A DNA stretch of 64,000 nt. Origin: Archegozetes longisetosus. Taxonomy: Eukaryota; Arthropoda; Arachnida; Sarcoptiformes; Trhypochthoniidae. The notes under the pieces were generated by a model. That model did not search any database. It saw only the letters and a list, made by a program, of their open reading frames with translations, and was not told the DNA's origin. Shown here piece after piece: positions 9,506 to 20,217 of the stretch (within the stretch, counting starts at the first letter, position 1; every line of letters starts with the position of its first letter). Where the stretch lies: positions 13,813,172-13,877,171 of the forward strand of contig JAEMBT020000008.1 in the NCBI GenBank assembly GCA_018873245.2, written 5' to 3'. A program made the position numbers and the translations under genes.

Positions 9506-11170
9506 TCAGTGGTCTAGGAGGGATAGGGAAAAGTGAATTAGCTAAAAAGTATGCTTATGAGTACAGGAATAATTACAATAGTAATGTGATATGGATAGAT
9601 GCTGCGACGCAACAAAGTTTGTAAAGTTCGTTTTACATGTTAGCTAAAAAGTTAAGCGTTCCTATAAAAGTGAAGAAAAATGGAAAGGAAGAGAGGGATA
9701 TCAAATCTATTGTCGAGGATGTATATGAGTATTTTCGAAATACAAAATGCCTTTTTATTTTTGATAACGCTGAGGGATATAAGACTATTAATGAGTTTTT
9801 GCCATCATCGTTCTATTTATCTCCTGATGGAATGAAGCCTCATGTTTTAATTACTTCTCGTAACAAGGATTGGAAAGTAGGAGAAGAAGGAAATGTAATA
9901 GTTCTAAATGTATTGGCTCCAGATGACGCTATAAAATTTATAACAAAAGCCTTAGAATTTGAAGACCTAAAGAACGATTTGGTAGAAAAGAAAGTAAAGA
10001 AATTAGCAGATAAACTGCAATACTTCCCTTTAGCTTTGAGACAAGCAATATCATATATAAAAGAAAAAAATGAATATTCTAAGCGCCGAGGGGAAATAAA
10101 TATGGAATCAGTAATTACCTCGAAGAGTATGAAAAAGAAGCACAAAAACTTCTTGATTTTGAATCTAAATATGAAAGTGATCGTTATGCCAAAACAACAC
10201 ATATAACTTGGAGAGTTACAATTGAAAGTATAAAACAAAACGAAAACGGACGTGAAGCTTTAGATATATAAATATTATGGCTTATCACTCTCCCGACAAG
10301 ATTCCTATAGAGATATTCTTTTCAAAACTAGTAGAAGAGAAAACGTGGAAAGCCGTTGAGCTACTCGACCAATATTCAATGATTAATTTAGAGCAAGGAA
10401 TATAAAATATTCATAGGTTAGTACAACAAGTAATAAGAATATGGTTACAAAATGAAAAAAGAAGAAGAAATTATAAGCAAGGCTCTTGAATTAATAAATG
10501 AGACTTATTTAAATAAGAAAGATTACAATCATGTTATAGCTATATGGGATATGCAAGTAAATATAATAAAATAATAGATATATTTTATTTCAAGTCGATA
10601 TATGAAGACATAACGTTATTACATTTACTTGCTGAAAATCATCGTAACGATACAATTAAAACTATATTAACAAATATAGAAAATAAAAACTCAGACATAG
10701 TAAGAAGAATTGTTAATGTTACTATGGAATTTTCTAAAAAAACTCCTTTGCACTTGGCTACTTTACATGGTCATTTAGAAGTAGTAAAGTACCTCATAGA
10801 AAAAGCTGATTTCATTTCTCCTGACAAAGATGGACAAACACCTTTTCACATGGCTGCATATCGTGGTAATTTGGAAGTAGTAAAGTACCTCATAGAAAAA
10901 GGAGCTGATTTCAAGTCTCCTGACAAGTATGGAGAAACACCATTACATATAGCTGCTAGAAGTGGTAATTTAGAATTAGTAAAATACCTCATTGAAAGTA
11001 GAGCTGGTTTTAGGCCTTCTAATAAATATAGAAAAATGCCTTCGCACATAGCTGCAGATTCTGACAATTTGTAGGTAGTAAAATATCTTATAGAAAAAGT
11101 AGATGGTTTAGATTTTCTTAACGAAGATGAAAAATCATCCGGCTCCACTTTAGAATACAACCGTCACTAA
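8857..11170 (+). pseudogene. NB-ARC/ankyrin (NLR-like) gene, decayed
   Basis: An NB-ARC ATPase followed by ankyrin repeats, the layout of NLR-like STAND proteins. Seen: FNVREPVKSFTRGDEEL, P-loop GLGGIGKSELAKK (about 9520-9555), IWIDAA, Walker B CLFIFDN (about 9748), PHVLITSRNKDW, and the GLPLA-like block LQYFPLALRQAISYI. After a frame change near 10,110 come YLEEYEKEAQKLLDFESKYE, THITWRVTIESIKQ, then SPDKIPIEIFFSKLVEEKTW, the helical part after the ATPase. From 10,620 to 11,110 there are four to five ankyrin repeats (TPLHLATLHGHLEVVKYL and three like it). Lesions: TAA at 9622-9624, shifts near 10,115 and 10,260, TAA near 10,403, TAG near 11,072. Wholly intronless as far as visible. Inferred: once an animal innate-immune or stress sensor, or a gene acquired from a symbiont; the sequence alone cannot decide. 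Confidence 0.75.
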
Positions 11171-11530
11171 ATCTTTGCAATATACATCCATGGACAAAAC
11201 TATCTTTAGTCGATTAAAGTCGAATAACTTTTGAATGGATAATTCGATTTTCATACCAATTTCATTTTTAAGAAGCTGAATGATCAGCATTTTAAATATA
11301 GAATATTTTTTCAAAGGCCACTAGAATCATTGAGCTAGAGTATTTTAAAATTTAAACTTAACTTTCTTATATTTAAACAATTTTCAAGCGATATCGCTTT
11401 AAAAATCAATAAAAATCACTGGATCAAATTAAGTAAAATTGAATTTATTCAAAATAATTAAGATAAAACATTTTAAAGAAAATTTTCAATAAATATGGAA
11501 ATATTTACAAAAATTAAGCTCAAATAAGAA

Positions 11531-11650
11531 TCAATAGCTGGTGTGACCGCCGGCTACCTCCAGCGTTTCCTGCAATAGATTAGGCATTGAATGCAATAAA
11601 TTAATAAAAGATTGTCTACAGGAGGCACCACCAATGGTGGCCAAATCCTT
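11531..11650 (-). pseudogene. Tc1/mariner transposase C-terminus, left fragment
   Basis: On the minus strand an open run of 39 codons ends in LLHSMPNLLQETLEVAGGHTSY-type sequence (SMPNLLQETLEVAGGHTSY then TGA). The family C-terminus typically reads S-M-P-R-R followed by a G-G-H/P-T-x-Y ending, so this is the extreme end of a Tc1-like transposase. Nothing upstream of it remains. Confidence 0.7.
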
Positions 11651-11788
11651 CATCACTTCTCACTTCTCACTTTGCAAATCCTTTTAATTGATAACATACA
11701 ATATGATTCGAATATATTGAATCGTTACAGCTATAAAAAGCGAGTGTACCCCAATTCCTTAACACACATTTGATCACAAAATATAAAA

Positions 11789-12490
11789 GATGACCATTTC
11801 AAGCTTCATTGACCAACGGACATTAGCCGATGGCCGTTTTCACTTCAATTAACCTACTTGAAGTAGCTGATGGTCTACGGAAAGTAATCGATGACCATTT
11901 TAGATTCAGATGACCTACGGAAGGCAACCAATGGCCATTTTTAATTCATGTGACCTACGGAAAGTAATCGATGACCATTTTGGATTCAGATGACCTACGG
12001 GAAGTAACTGATAGCTATTTCCATATCAGACGATCTACAGAAGACAACCCATGATCATTTTAACTTAAGCTAACCTACTGGAAATAACCGATGACCATCT
12101 TCAACTCAGATGACTTACGGGAAGTAATTGATAGCCATTTAAGATTCGGATGACCTACGGAAGGCATCCAATTGTCATTTTTAATTGATGTAACCTACAG
12201 CAAATAATCGATGACCATTTTAGATTCTGATGGCCTACGGAAAGTAACCAATGACCACTTTGTATTCAGATGTCCTACGCGAAATAATCGATGACCGTTT
12301 TGGGATCAGATGACCTATGGAAAGTGGCCGGTGGCAATTTCCATGTCAGATCAGTTACGAAAGGCAACCGATGGCCATTTCAAGCCAGATGGCCTACGGG
12401 AAATAATCAATGACCGTTTTCGATCCAGATAACCCATGGAAGGCATCCAATGGTCATTTTTAATTCATGTAACCTACGGCAAGTAACCGT
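11789..12490. repeat. 40-bp minisatellite, about 17 copies
   Basis: Consensus near GATGACCTACGGAAAGTAAT followed by CGATGACCATTTTNNATTCA, 40 bp. About 17 units run from roughly 11,789 to 12,490, mostly exact in length, with one collapsed unit near 11,855 and one 39-bp unit near 12,355-12,395. Substitutions are scattered; the GACCTACGG and ATGACCATTTT boxes are best kept. Confidence 0.9.
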
Positions 12491-12580
12491 CCTAATTTTT
12501 CAGGTATATAAATAAACATTAACTTGAATTTATTGAGGTTTGACCATTTTATACTTTATACCAAAAGAAATTTCATTAAT

Positions 12581-12772
12581 ATGATCAAAGGTTTGGTGAG
12601 AACTGAGCGCCCAATCATTAACTCTAAGGAAGACCTGTTGGAAGCACTTCAAAGGACTCACCAAACAATGTTTGGAAACGATTGGTGACAATATTTCATT
12701 AATTTGTGTAATTCAATGCCTAATTGTTTGCGAGAGTTTTTAGGGGCGGCTGGGGTCATACAAGTTATTAGT
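12581..12772 (+). pseudogene. Tc1/mariner transposase C-terminus, right fragment
   Basis: Open from ATG at 12581: IINSKEDLLEALQRTHQTMF, NDW, TGA, then QYFINLCNSMPNCLREFLGAAG. This is the C-terminal helical part of a Tc1-like transposase, with one in-frame TGA. It is a longer version of the left fragment at 11531-11650 and points the other way. Confidence 0.75.
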
Positions 12773-12849
12773 TCTCAATTAATTATTCGTGTTTATAATG
12801 ATTTTCAATAAAATTCTATTATTAAATACAAAGCTGCTTGTTCAATTTT

Positions 12850-13070
12850 TAAAAGCTTCTAAATTAAAAATTTTCATATTCTTAAAATCTTAAATTATCC
12901 TGCTAGTAAGCATGGAAAACCGTTTGAAAATCATTATAACATCAAGTATTTTATTAAATAGTAATTTACCATGTTACTTTATTAAATAAAATACTTTATA
13001 TGTACTTTTTAAAATCTGGAATTATCCTACTACAAAATACTGAAAACCGATTTCAAATCAATTAACCCAG
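12850..13070. repeat. Direct repeat of about 55 bp
   Basis: AAATCTTAAATTATCCTGCT then a block ending GAAAACCGTTTGAAAATCA (about 12,885-12,940) recurs as AAATCTGGAATTATCCTACT then GAAAACCGATTTCAAATCAA (about 13,011-13,062). Confidence 0.5.
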
Positions 13071-13199
13071 TCAAAAGAAATTCGAGTTTAACGAGGTAAA
13101 GATAGCTATTTCGTTAATTGTATATGCACTGAGCATTGATTGGTTTAAAAGTTGGTAAAAATCACTGACGTACTTTACTGGCAAAGTTCCAAATACAGG

Positions 13200-13395
13200 A
13201 TAAATCGGGCTAATGAGTCTAAAGGGGCTTCCGACTCCCACCTCCAAGTATGATACATCATTAGATTCAGTTCGTTGAATTGAACATTTTGATACCACAT
13301 TTCACTACTTTCAACCCGAACCTGACAACTTCTGGCCAACCAGACTAAACTCCCCGAAAACGGATAAAGTGCACCCACTTTACTAAGTGCAACCC
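13200..13395 (-). repeat. Dispersed repeat family, copy B (reverse)
   Basis: Read on the minus strand: TGGTTGGCCAGAAG, AGGTTCGGGTTG, GTGGTATCAAAATGTTCAAT, CAACGAACTGAATCTAATGA, TGTATCATACTTGGAGG, AGCCCCTTTAGACTCATTAG. All blocks occur in the same order in copies A and C. It is the most complete copy in the window. Confidence 0.65.
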
Positions 13396-13419
13396 AAACC
13401 AAACTTAATTTAAACTAAG

Positions 13420-13880
13420 GTATAGTAGTGTTTTCACACTCACAAGTTATTAATTATTGATGGGACTTAATGTCCTATTTCTAAGTTTGAAATTGTAAAT
13501 AAACGTTTCTCTGAATCCGGACTATTCTCGAATTTAGAAATACGTGTGTAAACAACTCATTGATTACTTATCAATAAGTGATCTTTGAGTTCTTTATCTA
13601 GTCATGAAGCTGGTCACGTAGCTGGTCATCAACAAATAATCAGCAAATAACATCATCAAGTTACAATCGATAAAAACGTGATTTTAACCTCAATCTCAAA
13701 CATATTAAAAGGATCGTTTGAGGAGTTGAGAGTTCGTGTCCAGCTCAGGAATAGCTGACTTTATATACAATTGTTTCGTTAAATTCAATAAAGTATTTGT
13801 TCGTAAAGCCCTGTCGTGTTCTTATCTTTATAATTTAGTGATTGAAGTGAAAAGAAAAGTGCAGCGGGCTCTATCAGAGG
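13420..13880 (+). other. Possible solo LTR
   Basis: A TATATA-like stretch (about 13,752), an AATAAA (about 13,787-13,792) and a downstream GT-rich run give the look of a promoter/poly(A)-bearing long terminal repeat. No second copy, primer-binding site or target duplication was found, so this is only a guess. Confidence 0.2.
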
Positions 13881-13896
13881 AGGTTCTTGCAATTAC

Positions 13897-13951
13897 AATA
13901 GTTTGAGTCGCTTCGCGACCTAAACTATTCTCCCTTAGCCTACGTTAGGCT
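13897..13951. repeat. Two adjacent perfect hairpins
   Basis: Stem 1: AATAGTTT (13897-13904) with AAACTATT (13922-13929), inner stem GTCGC/GCGAC (13907-13911, 13915-13919). Stem 2: AGCCTA (13937-13942) with TAGGCT (13946-13951). They sit between the candidate LTR and dispersed repeat copy C. Confidence 0.6.
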
Positions 13952-14029
13952 TGTTTGAGTTACGATTCGAAAAATCCAGCTATATCCAATATATGGTACT
14001 TAACCAAAAATGAATATCTCAAGAACTAC

Positions 14030-14165
14030 TTGTGGTAGTTGATCAACTGAGGTATCAAAATGCCCAGCTCAACGAAGTGAATCCAGTGATGTATCACACC
14101 TGGAGGTTAGGATCGAAATTCCCCTTAGACTCATTAGCCCGGATTGACCCAGTTGATTTTTATAG
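14030..14165 (+). repeat. Dispersed repeat family, copy C
   Basis: GAGGTATCAAAATGCCCAGC, CAACGAAGTGAATCCAGTGA, TGTATCACACCTGGAGG, CCCCTTAGACTCATTAGCCC. Same strand as copy A. A palindromic GACGGT/ACCGTC pair lies downstream at about 14,327-14,345. Confidence 0.65.
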
Positions 14166-14799
14166 ATTGTCACGGTTACCTTTTAATGGAGGGGAATTCA
14201 ATCTTTTCCCTACAGTGCCTTTCCTGTGCGAAATAGCGAGTTGCGCCCATAGCCAAAGTTGATGTAACCCTCAAGATCTCTCAAGCGATATACTATTGTG
14301 AAGGACAAGGAGTTTTACTCGCCCGGACGGTGGTTTAAACCGTCTATGTGTTTGTTACTTTTTAGTTTTAGGGCTAGGGGCACCAGCCACTATCCTGACT
14401 TTTAGAAGTGACAATTAGCAGTGTTGGAACAAAACAATACAGGATTTATATAAAACTTTATTGACTTACTGCTTGAACTGCCTATATGTACAAAGCACCG
14501 GGACACCAGCATAAAGTCTTTTTGCATTTATTGCAGCTCCTAATAATTACAGTTTTAGGCCGAAATATCGATAGTAAACATAAAAAGGGTAAACATTAGT
14601 TAAATTGCAATATGATTTATTATATCCTGTGTCTAGTTTTTATTTAAATTATGATTAAATATATTGGATTATGTTAATTTTAATGAAATTAGCTTACAAT
14701 TGTGTTAATTGTAGGGTTCGAACACCAGATGTCGTTATTGAGCTTATCACACTATATTGGGGTGGGGCTAACAGGGGCAGGTATACAGAGTCAAAGGAT

Positions 14800-14900
14800 A
14801 AACGTCACTTGATTGGGTCAAGAATGGTATTGGTGAACTCAGTTCATTGAGCTGACTCCAACGATATTCTATACATGGGGATGGAACTATCGGAACACTA
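14800..14900 (+). repeat. Dispersed repeat family, divergent copy D
   Basis: GGTATTGGTGAACTCAGTTC then GAGCTGACTCCAACGATATT and TATACATGGGGATGG align to the core of copies A-C with many changes. Because the core is nearly palindromic the orientation is uncertain. Confidence 0.35.
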
Positions 14901-15186
14901 TCATTCCGGAACCCTAGGATTCGACCGAGTATTCCATATGAAATAATGCATGACTGGACTACGTTTATTATTATTGAAAACCTGCATCGCAACCATATTC
15001 ATCACTTGAATACTAATTAGATTATTAACATCTTTTATACAAAAATGATCCTTAAAATTGAGCAAGTCACATCTAATTGTATATCTTTAGAAAGCTTACT
15101 CTGCACTGAGTACAACATAGGCTGTATAGGCAGTGTATATGATGCAACAATGTATAGCAACAGTTACCAATACATTATAACGTATG

Positions 15187-17015
15187 TTAATTACATTTTT
15201 CTAATTTAATTTTATAAGGTTTAGGAAAACAAGCGGAAGGAATTTTTGGATCTGGTTCCAAATCAGCAGTCTCTGGTCCATCTTCTGGTTGCACTTGACA
15301 ACCATCAGTTAATTGTATAAATCTAACCAGTATTAGAAATAAATCAGCCAAAGCCATTTTCTCACCAAGACAAACTCTCCTTCCAGTACCAAACGGAATA
15401 AATGCTATTGGTTTCTTTTTCACATATCGAGTTTTTCCATCATTTTCATCATCTGCTTCCAAAAATCTTTCCGGTTCAAACGTTTCTGGTTCATGTCAAT
15501 GTTTCGATGAGAGTGAAACAATCCATTGTTCAGGAATCACCGTTGTCCCTTTCGTAATTTTATGTCCGCACAATTCGGTATCACAAATTGTTGTATGGAA
15601 AGCTCCAAGTGGTGTAATCCCTCGAAATCTCTGACATTCTGATATAAAAGCGCGAACATAATGACAGTTTTTCATGTCTTCTTGTACTGGTTTTCGATCA
15701 CCAATTACACTACTAATTTCCAATCGCAATTTATTTTGAACTGAAGTGTAATTTGACATTAATAACAGCATCCAACGAAATGTAAAGTGCGTCGTATTAC
15801 TTCCGGCTTGGAAAAGATTGAATAGCGATAAAATTAAGTTACCATTTTTCAAATATTCCTTCGTTTGTTTATCTTCTTCTTCAGCTTCGATTCTGGCGCC
15901 TATTAACGCATCCGTAAAATCTCTCATCTCATTCTTATCAAAATTTTTTAAATGATTTTCAAAGTTGCTTCTAATGAAATCCTTAAAATCTAATAATATT
16001 TGCTTTACACTTTTTATTTGTTCGTCAAAATATGAAATTTTACGCAGAATTGGAAATAATGAGGCCAATATCGTTGCTGGTCTTAAATTGCTATTAATGT
16101 TTATACTTTTTTCTGTCATTTCTTTAACTCTTAAAAATTCCGGATCATTCATTGAATATCGTTTACCAAAAACTGATGATGCTAATATGTTATATATAAT
16201 CAGGTAAATATATTGTGCAGGATCAAACGGATGGGTTCCTAACTTCCCATCATCTAGTTTTTCATTTTCCATTATAATTGGGACAATTTCATCCATTACA
16301 TCGTTTACTAATGTCGCTAATTTTTCTGAAACTGCATATTTTCTAAATTATAAGAAAAAATCCATCAACAGTTTAATGAAACTTGTAAATGAAAAGAAAC
16401 TCCGACTAATATTCAATAACCTCTCTACGGGAGAAGCTACACTTAGGGTAACCTAGTATTAAATTTATGTAAAATAGTGACCCTATGTGTAGCTTTCTCT
16501 CTTAGGAGGATTGAAAAGTAAAGATATTAGATGTTACCTCACGGCAGAATGTGCTACCAATCTCAATGAGTGCCAAGCGGGTCCAAAATCAGCTGTAATA
16601 ATATCTGATCCTTTACCATAATCATTGAGGATACCAGTTATATCTTTCGTTGAAGTGTCTTGTTGCCTTCCCATAAAGTCATTCCTTTTTTCATTGAATG
16701 CTTCCCTAATCACATCAATGTCACACATGACAACGATTGGGGTATTTCCAATCCAAGTTGTAAATATCTTTCCATATTTCTTTTCCAAATCAACTAATCT
16801 AAAAAAATTTAGTGGCTTTTTTCTATCACATTCTTTAATGTAACCCAAGTTGTCCCAATTACTGGCAATGGGAAAGGCCCAAGTGGTAAACTATAGACGA
16901 GTTGATAGAACTTCACTACCTTGTATGTCGCAAAACCCACGATTAAACTCGATGTCCAGGCCCAAAAATCCACAAATAATAATGAAATCAGGTCACCAAA
17001 CAATCCCATCTTCAC
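15187..17015 (-). pseudogene. Cytochrome P450 (CYP2-clan-like), one frameshift and one TGA
   Basis: A microsomal mono-oxygenase of roughly 540 codons in two exons: 17015-16538 and 16342-15187, with a GT-AG intron between. Seen: an N-terminal membrane anchor, the hinge LPLGPFPLPVIG, oxygen-binding helix-I motif AGSNTT, the ExxR helix K as ECQR, PERF-like FEPERFL, and the haem loop FIPFGTGRRVCLGEK with its cysteine. Two lesions. Near 16,816 the frame slips by one base inside an A6 run (VIEK to KKPLNFFRL). At 15496-15498 a TGA stands where the alignment expects Trp (SKH, stop, HEPETFEPERFL). Everything else is intact, including all catalytic motifs, so the gene is either recently dead or damaged only in the assembly. 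Substrate cannot be predicted. Confidence 0.85.
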
Positions 17016-18241
17016 ACTATATTAATATCAAACGTATTTTTTACAAGTTTCAATTGGAATGTAATTTACCGTGTGTATTTATACTTAATCACCACATAAA
17101 ATTAGCATTAATTTCTTTCTACTGCATAGCACTGTTTTTATTCTATTAGTATTGCTTCATTCTACTTTACATTTATTAGACCACTCAAATTACTTATTAC
17201 ATTTATCTTATAACCTAACTCATTTGTAACTATAACTACTGTATCAAACAAACTTATTTTTCTCGTTTTCTCAAGTATTCATGTAATTTATGTTAATTGT
17301 AATAATTAACAGATAATTGGTAAATAATTACTTATAAATCTTTTATACTTATGCCAAACACGCCGAAATGTAATACAAAACATTCATTTTTCTATTGACA
17401 TATAATACTATTTATATATTGTCAACAAAAATAAGTGCAATATAAAATTGTACCATTTCTATTAACTTATACGATATGTTTGTAAATTCGTGTCCTTTGT
17501 TTGAGGACTTATGACTTCAAACCTAGATTATAGTTTTTATGAACAAAGTATCATTTTAGTATCGTTTAAAATCAATACTATTGTCTAAATCAATAGATAT
17601 TAGTTAATAAGACCAACCCAATTATAGTCTCAGCCTCAGTGTTTCTCATATGCCACAAGTACCCATCTCGCTTTTATTTTTACTTTATAAAAAGGCCTGT
17701 ATCTAATTTACTGCTTATATTGACATGCAGACTTGACATTTATCGTATCGAACTTCTTGATTTAGTTTCGAATAAATGTTTATAAAATCTTAAACAAAAT
17801 AAATTTGAATTTTAATAAATTATTTTCACAATCAAGTAGTTGTTGGATAGTGCTTTAATTAAATTGAATCAATTGAAAGGAAACTTACTAATTTTTGAAA
17901 ATGAGTCTAATATATACTAACTCTACGTAGAGCTCTCAAATGTATTAATATTAGCGATATTATAGGGCTTCTTTTTATGGAGTAAGATTATCTGAGTTTT
18001 CCATCTCACGCTTCAATTGCAGCCGAAACTGTTTTAAAAGGACTATTGAATGAACCGACAAGACATACTTAGGAAACGACTGAAGCTCCACTCATTACGA
18101 CTGTAAAACCGAGAAAAGTTTCTAAAAAAATCGAACTCCCGATTAAAATAATTATGAAATTAAACAATACTTCTCAATCTATTTTTCATGCATAGAAAAT
18201 AATCTCAATGAATATGTACAAAAAATGTTTAATTCATATAT
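17016..18241. other. Intergenic stretch between P450 and RRP9
   Basis: No gene that I can name. At about 18,002-18,190 one frame reads SHASIAAETVLKGLLNEPT, a TAG, then TTEAPLITTVKPRKVSKKIE without recognisable homology; it might be a fragment of a dead gene. The rest is AT-rich. Confidence 0.4.
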
Positions 18242-20217
18242 TTATTTGAGTAATAAAGGAATAATTAAAATAGAATTTTTCGATTCTTTAATTGTCCACC
18301 ATCTGCCCAATCGATGTTCTTGTCCTATTCCAGCAACAAGATAATGACCATTATTCGTGAATTCTATGCTATTTACAAAACCAACCTATAAATTGGAAAA
18401 TATATTATTTAAAGCTCACTCGTAATGAAAAGACAAGTGCTTATATAACGTACAACAGGGATAGTGAATAAAGGCTCCAACTTTTTAAAGTCGTCGGAAC
18501 ACTTCCATAATCTAATCATACCGTCACTTGAACCTGCTTTAAATAAAGATTTCAATCATTAGTTTCTAGAGAAATTACTTCTAATCTCAATATATTTTAA
18601 ACCTGATGCAATTAAGTCAGTATTTTTTAAGACGGCTAAAGCTGTTATCCAATTTGCTTCCGAAGTTCCCATTCCGTGAGCAAAAGAATACGTTGCCAAT
18701 GGCTTCTTCTTGAGGTGACCCCAAAGAGATATTGAACTATATTAAAAGTAAAGAAATTCTGAGCTAAAAATAGTTTTTAATTAAATTTTTGACATTTGAG
18801 GAGTTTATCAAAATGGAAGTTTCAATAACAGCTTAAGGGTAAGTCATATTTCACTTCCAAAGCTCTCCGAAACTAAGCAATTTTTTCCAATAAAATCATT
18901 TTAACGTCTATTTAATATTAGCAACCGCTTGAAAATTAATCCCAAAAATACTTCAACTTTTGAACGCGGAGTCACCAATAAGTCAATTAGATGAGAGTCT
19001 ATTTTATATCATTGAAAGCACGTTTTCCTTAAATTCTTTAAGATCTTCAGTCGCAAAAGTATTTTTCTCAATGAATAAACTTAACAGATATAGTTAAACA
19101 TTCAAGAAAATAGTGAACTAACCCATTATCACTAGCAGATACAAAATGTTGTTCATCTATTAACTTCACACAATCAATCGAATGATTAGTTCCGTGAAAC
19201 ACAAGCTGTGATTCTTCAGCTATTTTCCAAATTCTTACTGAAGAATCTCTACCGCCAGCAGTTATGGCGCGCTCTCTTATAAAACTATCGATAGCCATAA
19301 TCGAGTCCTGATGTCCAAACAAAGTCTCGACATATGACATCTCGTCGAGGTTCCAAACTTTAACCGAACGATCAAATGATGAGCTGAACAACTGATGAAA
19401 ACCTTTACGAAATGCCAGACCAGAAACAGGTCCACGATGTCCACGAAAAGTATGAATCAGTTGCATAGTTTCAGGATTCCAAATATGGATTATTTTGTTG
19501 AGACACCCAGAAGCTAGAAATTTATTATCACTAGAGATAGCAATCGATAAGATGTGAGCGGTGTGTCCAATATGTTTACTTTCAGTTCCTTTTTTGCCAC
19601 CATGAATGACATGCAATTTTTTATTTGTCTCAAAATCCCATTTAATTATAGAGCAGTCCTTCGAAGCGGAATATATGAACTTTGAATCGCTAGATATCAC
19701 AACACATGTTATACTCAAATGATGTCCGTTTTTTAAACAGCGTATTGCCCCAAGATTTGCTCCCAAGTAAGTTTCTGCAACTTTTTTGTGAAGACGTCCA
19801 GACTGCTCGAGTATATCATCGCGAAGTCGACCACTTATTACAGATTTATCGATAAGTTCAGTTTCGTTTCTATCTCTTTCTTCTCTCTCGATGTCTTCTA
19901 AATACTTTTTAGCCAAACGAATCTTTTTTTCTTGTGCTGTTTCTCGCGATTCTGAAGACGACGACTCATAACCATCTTCTTTATGCCTTCTCTTCCTATC
20001 ATCCAAATTGTTTTCTTCTTCTTCTTCTGACTCACTCGATATCTCTTCGTTTAGAGACTTTTTGCTTGGTTTCAGATCCGAAGCCTTTTTTAAGTTTTGG
20101 TTCTAAAAAATCATATCAAATTGTTATTCAAAAGAGCATTGAATGACCGATGTCTTTTAATACCTTTCGTTTATTTGAAAGTTTAGATTGATTTTTATTT
20201 CTTATGAAGAATGACAT
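18242..20217 (-). CDS. RRP9: U3 snoRNP protein RRP9 (U3-55K), WD40
   Basis: WD40 protein that binds the box B/C region of U3 snoRNA and helps early pre-rRNA cleavage in the nucleolus. Five exons: 20217-20164, 20102-19123, 18736-18603, 18536-18454, 18385-18242; all junctions are GT-AG and keep frame, giving 464 residues (human about 475). Seen: a basic start (MSFFIRNKNQSKLSNKRK), an acidic Glu/Ser tract, the RLAKKYLEDIEREERDRNE helix, then WD repeats (SASKDCSIIKWD, ASGCLNKIIHIWN, SSSFDRSVKVWN, AGGRDSSVRIWK, GMIRLWK) and the diagnostic ending GIGQEHRLGRWW. The stop codon overlaps an AATAAA on the minus strand (18240-18245). Divergent from PAK. Confidence 0.95.

Noticed and set aside
11789..12490. 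CRISPR-like array
   Set aside because: Units are contiguous 40-bp tandem repeats with no unique spacers, in a eukaryotic setting.
14713..14730. GGGTTCGAACACC as a tRNA B-box
   Set aside because: No A-box or cloverleaf can be formed upstream.
431..15498. TGA read as Trp (recoded nuclear code), because several broken frames carry TGA, one at a conserved Trp
   Set aside because: PAK, MEST and ACAT end properly on TGA and use TGG for Trp; the broken frames also contain TAA, TAG and shifts.
16625..17149. Plus-strand frames of 72 and 99 codons
   Set aside because: Antisense of the P450 first exon and its upstream region.
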